This document shows positions 22,234 to 33,413 of a DNA stretch of 64,000 bases, piece after piece. The position numbers were made by a program, and so were the translations under genes. This stretch comes from Anodontia alba (lineage: Eukaryota > Mollusca > Bivalvia > Lucinida > Lucinidae): NCBI GenBank assembly GCA_964016985.1, contig OZ024829.1, forward strand, positions 74,413,610 through 74,477,609. The letters run 5' to 3'. Below the pieces are notes generated by a model. That model did no database searches and was not told the DNA's origin. It saw nothing but the letters and a program-made list of their open reading frames with translations. The stretch's first letter is position 1, and the number at the start of each line of letters is the position of its first letter.

Positions 22234-23366
22234 CAAGAGGGCCCAGAGGGCCTAATTCGCTCACCTGAGTGTCATTGTCTCTAGTATATTCTAAAACACT
22301 ATGATTTCTCTTCATAGGACTATGTATGTTTAAAATTTGTTGAAAATGAATGTTTTCGGATGACAGGCTGGAGGGGTGCTGGACAGAAGCCTGATCGCAT
22401 GGTACCTTATTGTTGAATAGGCATGTGAACTAGATGTAGCTATGTAACTAAATATCAAAGGCCAGGGCCTTGTGGTTTCAGACAAAAAGATTTTTAAAGG
22501 TTTTCCCTATATAAGTACATATAAAACAAGATGGTGACCATGGCAGCCACCTTGGATTTCCAATAGGGACGATTTTAGCTAATTTTGATCTACAAGTCAC
22601 TCCGATGCTTCCTACCAAGTTTAAAGTCAATAAGCCTTTCGATTCAGGAGAAGAAGCGAAAAATAGATTTTCAAGATGGCTGCCATGGAAGACATCTTGG
22701 ATTTCTGATCAGAAAGATTTTAGCTATTTTTGACCTATAAGTCAACCCGATGCTGCCTACCTAGTTTAAAGTCAATAAGCCTTTCAGTTCAGGTTTCCTA
22801 CCTAGCTATTTTTGATCTACAAGTCACCCTGATGCTTCCTACCTAGTTTAAAGTCAATAAGCCTTTCAGTTCAGGAGAAGAAGTGAAAAATAGACTTTCA
22901 AGATCTTGGATTTCCGATCAGAACAATTTTAGCTACTTTTTTATCTATAAGTCACCCCAATGATTCCTACCAAGTTTGGAGTCAATTGGCTTTTGGGTTT
23001 GGGAAAAGAAGGGAAAAATAGATTTTCAAGATGGCCGCCATGGCGTCCATCTTGGATTTCTGATCGGCAAGATTTTAGCTATTTTTTTATCTACAAGTCA
23101 CCCCGATGCTTCCTACCTTTAGGTTCAGGAGAAGCAAAAAATAGATTTTCAAGATGGCGGCCATGGGGGCCATCTTGGATTTCCGATCAGAGCGATTTTA
23201 GCTATTTTTGATCTACATGTCACCCCGATGCTTCCTACCAAATATCGAGTCAATTGGCCCAGGGGTGTAGGAGGAGTAGGCTTTTAAAGCAATTGTTGAT
23301 GACGCACCACGGACATTGACTGACCACAATAGCTCACCATGAGCACTTTGTGCTCAGGTGAGCTAA
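22234..23366 (+). mobile_element. SF1 element, family A (GGCGGCCATCTTGG units)
   Basis: 5' CAAGAGGGCCCAGAGGGCC and GCTCACCTGAG. The array contains GGAGAAGAAGCGAAAAATAG, ATTTTCAAGATGGC and TTTTAGCTATTTTTGATCTA. The 3' closing block is AGGGGTGTAGGAGGAGTAGG, then the hairpin AGCTCACCATGAGC...GCTCAGGTGAGCTAA. Confidence 0.75.
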
Positions 23367-23739
23367 TAAAGAGGGAGGTGTGGGTTATTAGAGGCTACTT
23401 TCAAAGATCCCTTTTTCTCTTATGAGCGCTATATTGATATTGGAAACGGAAGTACTAGCATTACAATGGATGTGTTAAGTATAGACGTGTCAGCCTCTCT
23501 AGGAGAATCGTAGTACCTGGCGGAGGACCAGAAATCCTATGTTCGTATTTTATATTGGACAAAGAGAGAAAAAGTGACTTGTTTGTTGTCGATTACTAAA
23601 CAGTAGATTTGATATTTCTGAGAAAAATGATAATACAAGTCACTGATTTTCAAGCCCAGATTTGGGAATGGGCATTTATTAAAGCACGGGTGTTTATTAG
23701 AGTTTTATGGTATATGGAAAAAAAAAAACACCCTGGCGG
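23367..23739. other. spacer between repeat elements
   Basis: No recognised family. TTTATTAAAGCACGGGTGTTTATTAGAG near 23675 and CAAGCATTTATTAGAATCA near 22205 are similar, so the spacer may be part of an older element split by the SF1 insertion. No gene. Confidence 0.35.
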
Positions 23740-24265
23740 CCATGTTTTATGGTCAATCACAATGGCTTGAACAATCTTGGTAGAGGGTCACCAAAAGAAC
23801 ATTCCTCCCATATTATATTTAAATTCGTCCAGTGGTTTCTGACAAGAAGAATATTAAAGTTTTCTGTATAGATATATGGCAAAAATAAGCCCCACCCCCT
23901 GGGGGCCAAATCACGATGGCTTGAACAATCTTAGTAGAGGGTTACCAAAGGAACATTTCTGCAAAATTATATTGAAATTGACTGAAATCGACCTGTCTGG
24001 TTTCTGACTAGAAGATTTTTAATTTGTTTTTCTTCTGGTTGCCATGGCAATGGTGAACCAGAATCCTGCATGAATTCCAAATTTTTGAATAATTTTCAGT
24101 CATTATCACCCAAAGATCCTTCCTGTGAAATTTGGTCAAAACTGGCTTAGTGGTTCAATGGATGTCATTTAAAGAAACTGTAGAAGGGGGACGAACGACG
24201 ACGACAATGACGGATGGTGACCAATCACCACAGCTCCCCTGGAGTTTTTGGCTCAGGTGAGCCAA
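23740..24265 (+). repeat. SF1 family C, 5'-truncated copy
   Basis: Contains CCTGGCGGCCATGTTTTATG, CAATCTTGGTAGAGGGTCACC and GTGGTTTCTGACAAGAAGA. It ends with a GACGACGACAATGACGGATGG tract and a degenerate hairpin GGCTCAGGTGAGCCAA at 24265. Confidence 0.65.
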
Positions 24266-24511
24266 AGTCTAACCCAAACTGAAATTATCAACAATAAAAG
24301 TTTATGCAAATTAGCTTTTAGGCCAAGCCCATATTTTGTTTTCTAAAGCATTATTTTTATAATTTTGTTCGAAGTAATTATTATCATATTCTAATGCAAA
24401 ATGTTTGAATTTCTTTTCATTAGATATTGTAGCCTTCCACTCTTCATTACCAGTAGTTTCATGAGAAAATATAATAAAAAAATTAATGTGTTGAAATATT
24501 TTAAATTTTAA
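24266..24511. other. spacer, nothing recognised
   Basis: AT-rich. No repeat or coding signal was recognised. Confidence 0.3.
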
Positions 24512-25687
24512 CTAGAGCAAGTGTCCAGGGGGTCAGGAATACCCCGGCTGGCGAAATTTTTTAATTATAAAACATTTTACAGTCAATGACAATGATATAA
24601 GGCAAAAATCAATGGACCATGAAATATAGGTCACTGACCCACATACAGTTTACAAGGTCAGTCTCTGAGTGACACTGATCTATCATCCCAAGTACAACTT
24701 TTCTGGAGTAAACAGTCATCAAGACATGAAGCAAAATTGCTAGACCATAAAATATTGGTCACTGACCTACATATACTTGAGAGTTCAATCTGATGGTCAC
24801 ATTGATCCATTATACGAACTACAATGTTGATCCATTAAATAATCTAGAATATATTAAGCGAAATCAGTAGACCATGAAATATACAGGTCATGGTAATTTA
24901 TATTTACTTTGAGGTCAAAGTTTGGGTCGCACTGTGCCATTATATATAAATATGACACTTAGGCATCAGAAAGTGGGAGATATAAGACAAAATCACAGAG
25001 CTATAAAATATAGGTCACATAATCCCAAACTATGATGGTCATACATCAAATCTTCTTCAAGATGTTACATAAAATCACTGAACCATGAAATATAGGTCAT
25101 GTGACCTACTTTACTTTTCATTTTGGATCGTACCGATTCATCAAATAACATTCAAGATATAAGGCAAAAAAATCACTGGACTATGAAATAAAGGTCAAGG
25201 TGACCTACATATGTTATGATGCCAATTGTGGGGTTACACAGAACCAGTATTCGAAGTATAAGGTCACAATGACCTTGACCTTATTACACTGAATGTTGAA
25301 GTGATAAACATGTCTGATGCCTAACCTTCTTTATTAAGAAGTTGTTTGTAAACAAACTGCAATATACTACTCTATTGAGGTGTCCTAGATTTTGACCTCT
25401 AGCCCAGCCCCGGGGCATGACCCAAGGTTTCATAGAAATAGAATGGAAAAAAACCCTCCCAGGTACCCCCACATCAATGAAAAGTTTTTGATCAGTGGCT
25501 GCAGATATATAAGTAATCAAAACACTTCAAAGTAAAACTTGGTTATATAGCAAGTGTTAACGGACAGAATCAGAGAAGGACAGAAAGACGGAAGGACAGA
25601 CAGACAAACCGACAGAAGGAACTAAGGAACTGACGGAAAAAACTATATACCTCTTCCGCATACGAATATGCTGAATATGAATATAAT
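24512..25687 (+). mobile_element. SF2 element (family N)
   Basis: Begins CTAGAGCAAGTGTCCAGGGG with AATACCCCGGC. Units of roughly 110-130 bp contain GACCATGAAATATAGGTCA, GTGACCTACATAT and ATATAAGGCAAAAATCA. The 3' part has an ACAGAAAGACGGAAGGACAG tract, then CTATATACCTCTTCCGCATA and a weak hairpin. Non-coding. Confidence 0.65.
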
Positions 25688-26833
25688 AATTAAAATTCTT
25701 CAACCAACTTCAAAAAAACCATGGCATACTTTTCATATAAGGAGTAAAAAAAATGTTGTTTCCGATTTCCCGACCATCAAAAAAATGCGCTGACTGTAAA
25801 TTTTTTTTTTGAACACGAAGAAAACAATAATTAATCCGCGACCGACCCAGACAATCCCGGTTTTTATATACCTTCATTACATAATTTGTCCATCCCAATT
25901 TTTGGATAGTGATGGTCTTCATCATTTGTTTATTTACTTCCAATATGGCTGCACACTTACAAGCCAAACTGAGCACATTTAAGTGCAGTTTATTTGAAAC
26001 GTGCAGCCAAATCTTGGCCTAAAATAAAATAAAAGCTGTTTAACACAGAGCCCCTTTATCATCAGTTTTCAAAAACAGTCAAATGTTCAGTAAGAGGTCA
26101 AAATATTTTAAGATTCCATTAAAAAAAATTACGATTCACCGACCATGTAATTTGACTTGGAAAAAATGGAGAGAGAGAAGAAAAAACGTTGCCGACCTAC
26201 CAACCCTATGGCAAATTGATGATGAAACCAGAAACAGAACATTTATTTTTTTAGGCCTAATTAGTGCTAAAACAGAATTTAAATATATTTCTTAAATTAA
26301 CTTTTTAACCATTTGGAATTTTGCTGTGTGGTTTTTGACATTCTTCCAGATAATGCAAAATCAATCCTTACAGCTCATCTTGATATGTGTTTCAGTGAAC
26401 CTTGAAGGAGGTTATACTCTTTAAGAAACAAATATGGTTCCTGAGGAGCAAATTCCTTCAAGAGTAGCTCCCTTCAAGAAGTGTTGCAATATTTTCAGGC
26501 TGGAATGCCCTCCCTTTGACATATGTGCCAAAGTCTGGTAAAGAAGAACTTATTAGAAAAGGTGTTTGATAGAAACAAGACAGCTGCCTCGGCTAGATAG
26601 AGAGTATTCAAAAGAGAAGTGTTTGCTGTACGTGCTTAGCAAGTGGTCCAGTTTTCTGACTATTGGTCCATATAGTTCTAGATAAGATATTTCTCTACAC
26701 ACTATGTTGTGGGTACTCAATGGAAGTGCCTCAGAGAGTAAGGATTACATATGGAGAATTAAGAAAAATATCAATAATTTTTGGTATCTTATCTGAAGCT
26801 ATGATATATAGCATACTAACTGATAGCTCATAC
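25688..26833. other. intronic spacer adjacent to PIGO exon
   Basis: No array. A MITE1-like fragment (TTGTGGGTACTCAATGGAAGT) lies near 26708. Two short open frames (minus 25710-25976, plus 26083-26295) are AT-rich, basic and unrecognised; I do not call them genes. The donor of the PIGO exon is at its right edge. Confidence 0.4.
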
Positions 26834-26993
26834 CTTCACATATTGAGAGGATGTAATCTGTGATGGACTGTAAACAAACAATCCTGCTGACAATTCATCC
26901 TGACTGTCACCACCATGGTCACCTGTTGCAGTCATTCCATGATCTCCCATAACAAACATTATTGTGTCCTTGTCAAGCAGTCCAGATACATTA
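26834..26993 (-). CDS. PIGO: PIGO coding exon (upstream of the pair), partial gene
   Basis: A 160-bp exon. The first base completes a split codon and 53 codons follow, including the core [20 protein letters not shown], then [18 protein letters not shown]-x-x-x-GDHGG is the PIGO version of the metal-binding motif in the alkaline-phosphatase-like domain; the Asp and His there are expected to hold catalytic metal. This luminal ER domain transfers ethanolamine phosphate to the GPI third mannose. On the minus strand the acceptor is TATTTTCAG (AG at 26995-26994) and the donor is AAG|GTATGAG at 26833. It ends in phase 0 and joins the exon at 4352 to give ...SSQYVK|DVYKTV..., the order found in the family. 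The preceding exon must end with two bases of a codon and was not found. Confidence 0.92.
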
Positions 26994-27076
26994 CTGAAAA
27001 TAAAAAGTTTGAACATGAACATATAGTTATACACTATGGCTGCAACAATCAAGGATATCAATATACTATGAATTTT

Positions 27077-27560
27077 AACCCTTTCATCCCAGAGTTACAA
27101 AACACTCTTCTATTCTTGAAGTTGGACTTGTCCATTGATAGGTGTTTCAGTCTAAAATCAAAAACAGACTGGCAAACACTGTGTTTGTGTCTGTTGAGGT
27201 TTTAGGGCCCAGTCAACCCAATGGGGTCATGTTGAGCATGGTCAGTTTACCTAAAACCACACTTTTACTGGGCAGCTTTAGTCCTCTAACCAGTGTTATG
27301 CACATTCTTTCACCAGAAACTGACAACTGCCCTTCTTAAATCAGCCCAAGGGAGAGAATGACTGTAGAAAATATTTCATGATCAATCTTCATGAAAGAAT
27401 ATTGCCAACCCAATAGGGGTCGAACCCACAACCTCCTGATCACCATCAGACGTGCATCCAACCGAGTCACCGAGGCTGGCTATGCAAACACTGTGTAGAT
27501 CCTGAAAAGGCAGCTCATTACAAGCCATCTTATCTGGATCTACATTGTCTGCACAGGTAT
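27077..27560. repeat. possible TTAA-flanked MITE hosting the SINE
   Basis: TTAACCCTTTCATCCCAGAG at 27077 resembles the TTAACCC start of the MITE at 37227. GCAAACACTGTGTAGATCC is mirrored by GGATCTACATTGTCTGC near 27535. The right terminus was not located. Related palindromes lie at 37320-37372 and 62671-62737. Confidence 0.35.
27184..27483 (-). mobile_element. tRNA-derived SINE (family 2), full length with 12-bp target duplication
   Basis: Flanked by GCAAACACTGTG at 27172-27183 and 27484-27495. The minus-strand head has GTGACTCGGTTGG (box A-like) and GGTTCGACCCC (box B-like). The tail GTTGAGGTTTTAGGGCCC with GTCAACCC is at the left. It lies 190 bp upstream of the PIGO exon in sense orientation. 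Confidence 0.9.
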
Positions 27561-27899
27561 TGGGTTTGGTCTGTCAGGCTGAAAACAATTAATTGAGTCA
27601 GGCAGCAAAGAAAAGGATTTAGGAATTATTTTTCAACAGGATTTGAAGAGGGTAGGTTAGTAGGCTTTTTTTTCTCCCTTGTAAATAAAAGCCCTGCAAG
27701 CACTGCACCATGCCCTGCCACTGCACTTACATCAAGCAAGAGCCATAACTCTGTCAAAAATGAAATCAAGGGAACGTGCATTAGTCTTTCCCTAAATAAA
27801 GTGGACATGAATATACGAATGAGATGACTATTTTCAATGTTTAAAGGGCATTTACAAGTATATCACAGAAACTGTTATTTTCAATGTTAGAAGACCCAT
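27561..27899. other. spacer, possibly degenerate start of the following array
   Basis: AAAGCCCTGCAAGCACTGCAC recurs in similar form near 27911, so this is probably a decayed first unit of family H. No gene. Confidence 0.35.
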
Positions 27900-30458
27900 A
27901 ACTCAAATAAAAGCACTGCAAGCACTGCCCATGCCCTGCCACTGCACTTACATCCAGCAAGTGCCAAAATAAAATGTGTTCTACATGTTAGAACTTTTGG
28001 AAGGCTTCAAGAAAATCTCAAAAACCATTTTCAAGTTACAGAAAGGGCACATGACTTGGATCACTATTAACAAAGTTCAAAGGGTGGTAACTCCAAAAGC
28101 AGGTGATTCAGAGTTATGGTTCTTGTGTTTTGCACAATGTATCATGGCAATATACATTTGCATAGTTTCAAGAAAATATCTCAAACAGTTTTCAAGTTAC
28201 AGAGTGGACACAAATATATTACAGAAATCACAATTTTCAAAATTTAACGGTCCATAACTCCAAAAGCAAGTTAACCAGTTCTTGTGTTCTGCACCTTGTC
28301 TGATGATGCTTTACATTTGTGTGAAGTTTCATGAAAACATCTGGAATGGTTTTCAACTTACAGAGTGGACAGGAGTACTTAGCAGAAATGGCTATTTTCA
28401 ATATCTACTATGTTCAAAGGACCGCAACGCCAACAGTACGTTAACCAGAGTTACATTTTTTGTGTTCTGCACTTTGTCTGACGATGCTTTACACTTGTGA
28501 GAAACTTCATAATAATATCTCAAACGGTTTTTAACTTACAGAGCAGACACAAGTACATAATAGAAATGGCTATGTTTAATGTTCAAAGGGCAATAACTCC
28601 TAAATCAGGCAAGCCAGTGTTAGAGTTCATGTGTTCTGCACGTCATCCACAGTGCTTTACATTTGTGTGAAGTTTCGTGAAACTACCTCGGACAGTTTCA
28701 GAGTTATGGAGCTGACACGAATGATGGAAGCGCTGAGGGACGGGCACTCAAAATTTCGGTTGGTATAACATAATACCCGCGCCATTGTTTGAGGAGGGGC
28801 ATAAAAGTAATTAAGCCAGACATATGGGTCCTGTGTTCTACATGTCATCTTATGTTGCTTTACATTTTTGCAAGTCTTCAAGAAAATCTCTGAAGCCATT
28901 TTCAAGTTATAGAAAAGGTACAAGTATATGACTGGGATCACTATTTACAATGTCCATAGGGCAATAACTCGAAAAGCAGGTAATTCAGAGTTATGGTTCT
29001 TGTGTTATGCACATCATACCATGGTGGTATACATTTGCATAAAGTTTCAAGCAAATATCTCAAACAGTTTTCAAGTTACAGAGCTGATACACATATTACA
29101 GAAATCACTATTTTCAATGTTCAAAGGGCCATAACTCCAAAAGTAGGTTAAGCAGAGTTAGAGTTCTTATGTTCAGTATCTCATCTCATGATGCTTTTCA
29201 TTTCTGTGATTTTTTGTCAAAATATCTGAGACCATTTCCAACTTAGAGAGCTGACACGAGTACAAGGCAGAAATTACCATTTTCAATATTTACTATGTTC
29301 AAAGGGTGATGACTCCAAAAGCAGGTTAACCAGTGCTACATTTCTTATGTTCTGCACATCCTTCTAGGGTGCTTTACATTTGTGAGAATTTCATGGAAGT
29401 ATCTCAAATTGTTTTCAAGTTACAGAGCGGACACAAGTACATGGCAGAAATGGCTATGTTCAATGTTCAAAGGGTAATAACTCCAAAAGTAGGCAAATCA
29501 GAGTTACAGTTCACAAGTTCTGCATGTTGTTTTACAGAGCTTTAAATTTGTTTGCAGTTTCATCAAAATATCTGAAACGGTTTCCAACTTAACGAGCGGA
29601 CACTAAGACATAGTAAAAATGGCTATTTTCAATATTTATGATGTTCAACGGGCCGTAACTCCAAAGGTAGGTTAACTAGAATTATGATTCTTGTGTTCTG
29701 CATGTCATCTTATGGTGCTTTACATTTGTGTGAGTTTTTATGAAAATATCTCAAACGGTTTTCACCTTACAGAGCAGACATGAGTACATGGTGGAAATGG
29801 CTATGTTCAATGTTCAAAGGGCAATAACTCCAAAAGCAGGCAAATCAGAGTTACGGTTCATGTGTTCTGCATGTTGTCTCATAGTGCTTTATACTTGTGT
29901 GAAGTTTTGTGAAAATATGAACTGTATCAGAGTTATGGAGCGGACACGAGTACATGGTAGAAATGGCTATGTTCAATATTCAAAAGGTACTCCATAAGCA
30001 GAGTTTGTTTGTTTGTGTTGAGGTTTTATGGCCCAGTCAACCCAATGGGGTCATGTCGAGCACGGTCAGTTTACCTAACCAAACGTTTACTGGGCAGGCT
30101 TAGAGTTACGGTTCATGTGTTCTGCACATTGGTGTGAAGTTTTGTGAAAATATCTGAAACGGTACCAGAGTTATGGAGCAGAAATGAAATTAAGAAGCAT
30201 TGATGGATGGACCGTAAGTTCATATGGACGGACATTTGTTGGGTATTACAATGTAAATTTTTCAGCTCAAAAAAATATCCAACAAGAACCTCAAATTTAT
30301 TGAGTATTTTTTGGACACTAACAGAATAAATGGCAAGTACCAAATTCATGTCTACCCAATATATGCCCATTTGTGGACTCTGACAGATGGATGGATGAAA
30401 ACTCAAAATTTCGGATGGTATAACATAATTCCTCGCCACTTTTTGTGGCGGAGCATAA
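27900..30458 (+). repeat. SF2 arrays (family H), two elements
   Basis: Units of about 160-180 bp contain GGGCAATAACTCCAAAAGCAG, GTTATGGTTCTTGTGTTCTG, GTGCTTTACATTTGTGTGAA, AAATATCTCAAACGGTTTTC and TACAGAGCGGACAC. The first terminus, ACATAATACCCGCGCC...GGGGCATAA, is at about 28765-28804. The second, TAATTCCTCGCC...GGCGGAGCATAA, is at 30425-30458 after a GGATGGAC tract. A truncated SINE interrupts it at 30007-30100. Reading frames repeating CVKFHENI are unit artefacts. Confidence 0.65.
30007..30100 (-). mobile_element. 5'-truncated SINE (family 2)
   Basis: Only the 3' portion is present (GTTTGTTTGTGTTGAGGTTT, GTCAACCCAATGGGGTCATG), ending at GGGCAGGCTTA. The truncation is on the 5' side, as expected for target-primed reverse transcription. 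A short flank repeat AGAGTT is visible on both sides. Confidence 0.8.
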
Positions 30459-30827
30459 AAAGGATCTGTCAGTAGGCTTTTTTTCTTTTTCACCAAAGTT
30501 TTATTTAATAGCAGAAAAAGGTATTCAAGGTTAAGTGTATGATTTGCATAATTCCTATGTATCTTTCTGTCCTTGGTATTTTAAAAGTGTTTAATCTGAA
30601 CTGCTCCCAGATTTAAACGCAACCTTTTAATATTTCTCGACGATTTCATCTGACAAACCATCTTCTGACACAAATTCCACTGAAATTTCACTCGAATCTT
30701 GGAAAATACTGAGTGCATTTCAAGCAAAATTTCGCCGCAATTGGAAAGAAATATTCCACTGGAATTCCAGTCAAATCCTATTGGAATTCTGATGGCATTC
30801 CTATAAAGCTCCATTGAAATTTCAGTG
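30459..30827. other. spacer with repeated GGAATT/CAAATTTC phrases
   Basis: Contains loosely repeated phrases such as CACTGAAATTTCA, CCACTGGAATTCCAGTC and CATTGAAATTTCAGTGAAAT. It is a low-complexity reiteration of unknown origin. No gene. Confidence 0.4.
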
Positions 30828-31058
30828 AAATGAAGTTTTTAAAAGTAAAACATATTTTAACAATAGGGTAAGAGAAAAGTCCAGGGAATGCCACAATCAC
30901 AAGCCGCAGCCCTTCCCAGATACCATGAGGTAAAGGAAACAGACAAAACCAAACAAGCCCAAATCGTAACAAACGTACAAAAAGCACTAAGATTAGCTCT
31001 CTCTTCCCCTAGTGAGGTAATCCCAATGCTGAAGGACTGAAAAACCACAAGAACAAAA

Positions 31059-31675
31059 CAAGAGAGCCAAGATGGCCCTTTAATGCTCACCTGATTACCA
31101 GACAAGTTTGAGTCAACTGGTCTTTCGGTTCAAGAGAAGAAGTTCAGTATTGATTTTCAAGATGGCAGCCATCTTTGATTTCCAATCAGAACAATTTTAG
31201 CTACTTTTGATCTACAAGTCACCTCGATACTTCCAATGAAGTTTGAGTCAACTGCCCTTTTGGTTCAGGAGAAAAAGTTCAAAATGGATTTTCAACATGG
31301 CTGCTAGGGGGACCATCTTGGATTTCCGATCAGAATGATTTTAGCTATTTTTGATCTACAAGTCACCCAAATGCTTCCTATCAAGTTTGGAGTCAGTTGG
31401 CCTTTCGGATCAGCAGAAGAAGCAAAAAATAGATTTTCAAGATGGCGGCCATGGTGGCCATCTTGGATTTCCAATCGGAACAATTTTAGCTATTTTTGAT
31501 CTACAAGTCACCCCGATGCTTCCTACCAAGTTTCCAGTCGATTGGCCCAAGGGTGAAGGAGGAGTAGGCTTTTAAAGCAATTGTTAACGCCACACAACAG
31601 ACGACGGATGATGAATGACGGACATTGACTGATCACAACAGCTCACCCTGAGCACTTCCTGCTCAGGTGAGCTAA
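31059..31675 (+). mobile_element. SF1 element, family A, short (about 3-4 units)
   Basis: 5' CAAGAGAGCCAAGATGGCCC with GCTCACCTGA. Units contain GATTTTCAAGATGGC and TTTTAGCTACTTTTGATCTA. The closing block is GGGTGAAGGAGGAGTAGGC, then the hairpin ending GCTCAGGTGAGCTAA at 31675. Flanks join AACAAAA|TAACACC with no duplication. Confidence 0.75.
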
Positions 31676-32407
31676 TAACACCAGGCAAAACTAAATCAAA
31701 TCACCTCGTAGGAATAAACCACAAAGCAACAAAAAGTAAGACTAACACTGGGACCACCACCTTAGAACGGTCAGTAGAATAAACCACCGGGGGGTTAAAG
31801 CATTTTTTACAGCTAGCCAACTTCACCGATGCTACTCTTAATATAGAAATACATAAAAAAAAATCAGTTCGCATAAAGGTTCCCAACTCAGTCAATGCAT
31901 CAAAGCGAAAACATAAAAATCAAATTAATCACCATGATAAACAAAGACGAGTACTCATGGCTAATTCTACTGTGTGCCAGAGTAAATAAAAACCAATAGT
32001 TGAACCATGGTGGGCCAAGCCAAAGACAAATTGTCAAGCCCCAACCCACTTGTTAAAGTTTTAAGAAGAGGCCATCATTGAGTCTGAGGCCCAATCTGCC
32101 ATCATGCAATTAAAGAGTGAAGCATAGCCATCAACAATGATTGGATTGATAACCAGGCATGCAGTCTACTGCATAATATCCAGGCTATAGCCAATTCTTT
32201 TATAACGGTTATTTAGTTTTCAGAACTGCTCTGAAAAGTAAGATTTTTCTACAATTTTTCTAAATCTGTACCCTAAGTCACTGTAAAATTCTTGTTCCGA
32301 TATACTTTGTTGCAGACTGACGTCATATCTTTCTACCAAGGCACCGTGTCTGCAATAAAATTTGGAAAATGCCTTACGAAGTTTAAAATAACAATAGCCC
32401 TGCCTTA

Positions 32408-33093
32408 TGCCCAGGTCACACATTCACGGATCACCTCGCCGGTTCCATTACGGATTAAATCTCACAGATGTCCCCGGAAATGTCAATTTCCATAGTCCGA
32501 TACGGATCTGATATGGATGCATAAAGAAGTGTAACCATAGTAGTATGTTTTTAACCGTAACTAACAGTAGAAATCCTTTTGGTTACTTTGGGCCTACGTA
32601 TAAGTACAGATTAATATGGTTTTAATACGGACCATAATGGATCAGTATGTTCTAATACGGTTTAGTAAGGATGTACTACGGTTGTTTGATCCGTGGTCAA
32701 ATTTTGAACATGTTCAAAAATTGTCAAGGATTTCCACGGATATACAAGTACTTCTACGTATGACTACCGATACAATATGGAAAGCTACGGACCAATTCGG
32801 GTTGCCACGAACTGTTAATTTCATGTATATTGCTATTCTTCCTAAGTTAGGTAACTCTTCTGTTTAATTAATTTACTCTTCATTAGGAAACAACATTAAG
32901 TGACATCATGTGACGTCATGATGTCACAAATGGAACCATGGCAACATGACGTTAAGTAATTACCTTTGGCAACCGATTGTGTACAGTAAATAAAGTGTGT
33001 TACTTTTAATTAGAGTTAGCGTTTATCACGAATGATGCCGGATCGTATCCGTGGCTAATCCGGTACCCAATCCGTGAATGTGTGACCTGGACA
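32408..33093. mobile_element. TIR element (MITE-like, 686 bp) with TA target duplication
   Basis: The termini TGCCCAGGTCACACATTCAC and the reverse complement of the right end, TGTCCAGGTCACACATTCAC, continue as matching GGAT. They are flanked by TA at 32406-32407 and 33094-33095. It interrupts the retroelement frame between NKALTAKLL and QGYCYFKLRK. The interior is rich in ACGGAT/ATCCGT. Non-coding. Confidence 0.8.
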
Positions 33094-33413
33094 TAAGAAG
33101 TTTGGCAGTAAGGGCTTTATTACAGCAGTTAAAGTCACTAAGATTTGAAGAAGCTCTGGTGAATCTTAAGTTATACTTATGGATAATGTGCTATTCTCTT
33201 CTATACTTAAACCTTCCAAAGAAAAATGGCTTCAGTCTTAATCCAAAAGGTCCATCTAAGGCAATACAAGGATGAGATGATGTGTTGGGTACATAATGAT
33301 TACTGCAATATTAGATTGTACCTCTGTGCAAATCTCTGTAAACATGATAAGCTTTCTTTGTTTTTTCCACCACTTTTTCATTTATTTATTTATTTATTTA
33401 TTTATCTATTTAT

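Larger units (their letters stand above)
4353..26833 (-). other. PIGO intron, about 22.5 kb, filled with transposons
   Basis: Bounded on the minus strand by donor AAG|GTATGAG at 26833 and acceptor TTGCAG at 4353. The flanking exons are consecutive in the protein and phase-compatible (0/0). The intron contains a DIRS-like copy, several SINEs, MITEs, a hAT-like element and many SF1/SF2 arrays. No unambiguous additional PIGO exon was found inside it. Confidence 0.8.
30861..33180 (-). pseudogene. retroelement remnant (reverse-transcriptase C-terminal segment), marine-invertebrate type
   Basis: Minus-strand pieces in order: NKALTAKLL at 33094-33125, QGYCYFKLRKAFSKFYCRH and YSDLGYRFRKIV at 32220-32407, NNRYKRIGYSLDIMQ-TACLV at about 32100-32215, STDRSKVVVPVLVLLFVALW at about 31700-31790, and SIGITSLGEERANLSAF at about 30960-31050. 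I recognise this series from predicted reverse-transcriptase-bearing proteins common in molluscs and other marine invertebrates, but cannot assign the clade (a Penelope-like origin is possible). The piece is interrupted by an SF1 element (31059-31675) and a MITE (32408-33093), carries stops and is inactive. A second remnant of its distal part is at 62298-62640. Confidence 0.65.
30828..33280. mobile_element. DIRS terminal module split by a retroelement remnant
   Basis: GAAGTTTTTAAAAGTAAAACATATTTTAAC at 30829-30858 is the left arm of the DIRS terminal module. The continuing module (ATAATGTGCTATTC, then AGTCTTAATCCAAAAGGTCC) is found at about 33183-33260. Between them lies the minus-strand retroelement remnant with two nested insertions. 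Confidence 0.65.

Noticed and set aside
25710..26295. Two short basic frames near the PIGO exon
   Set aside because: AT-rich with no recognised domain; neither fits PIGO phase or sequence.
28282..29997. Frames repeating CVKFHENI / VQRAITPKAG
   Set aside because: Translated family H units; non-coding array.
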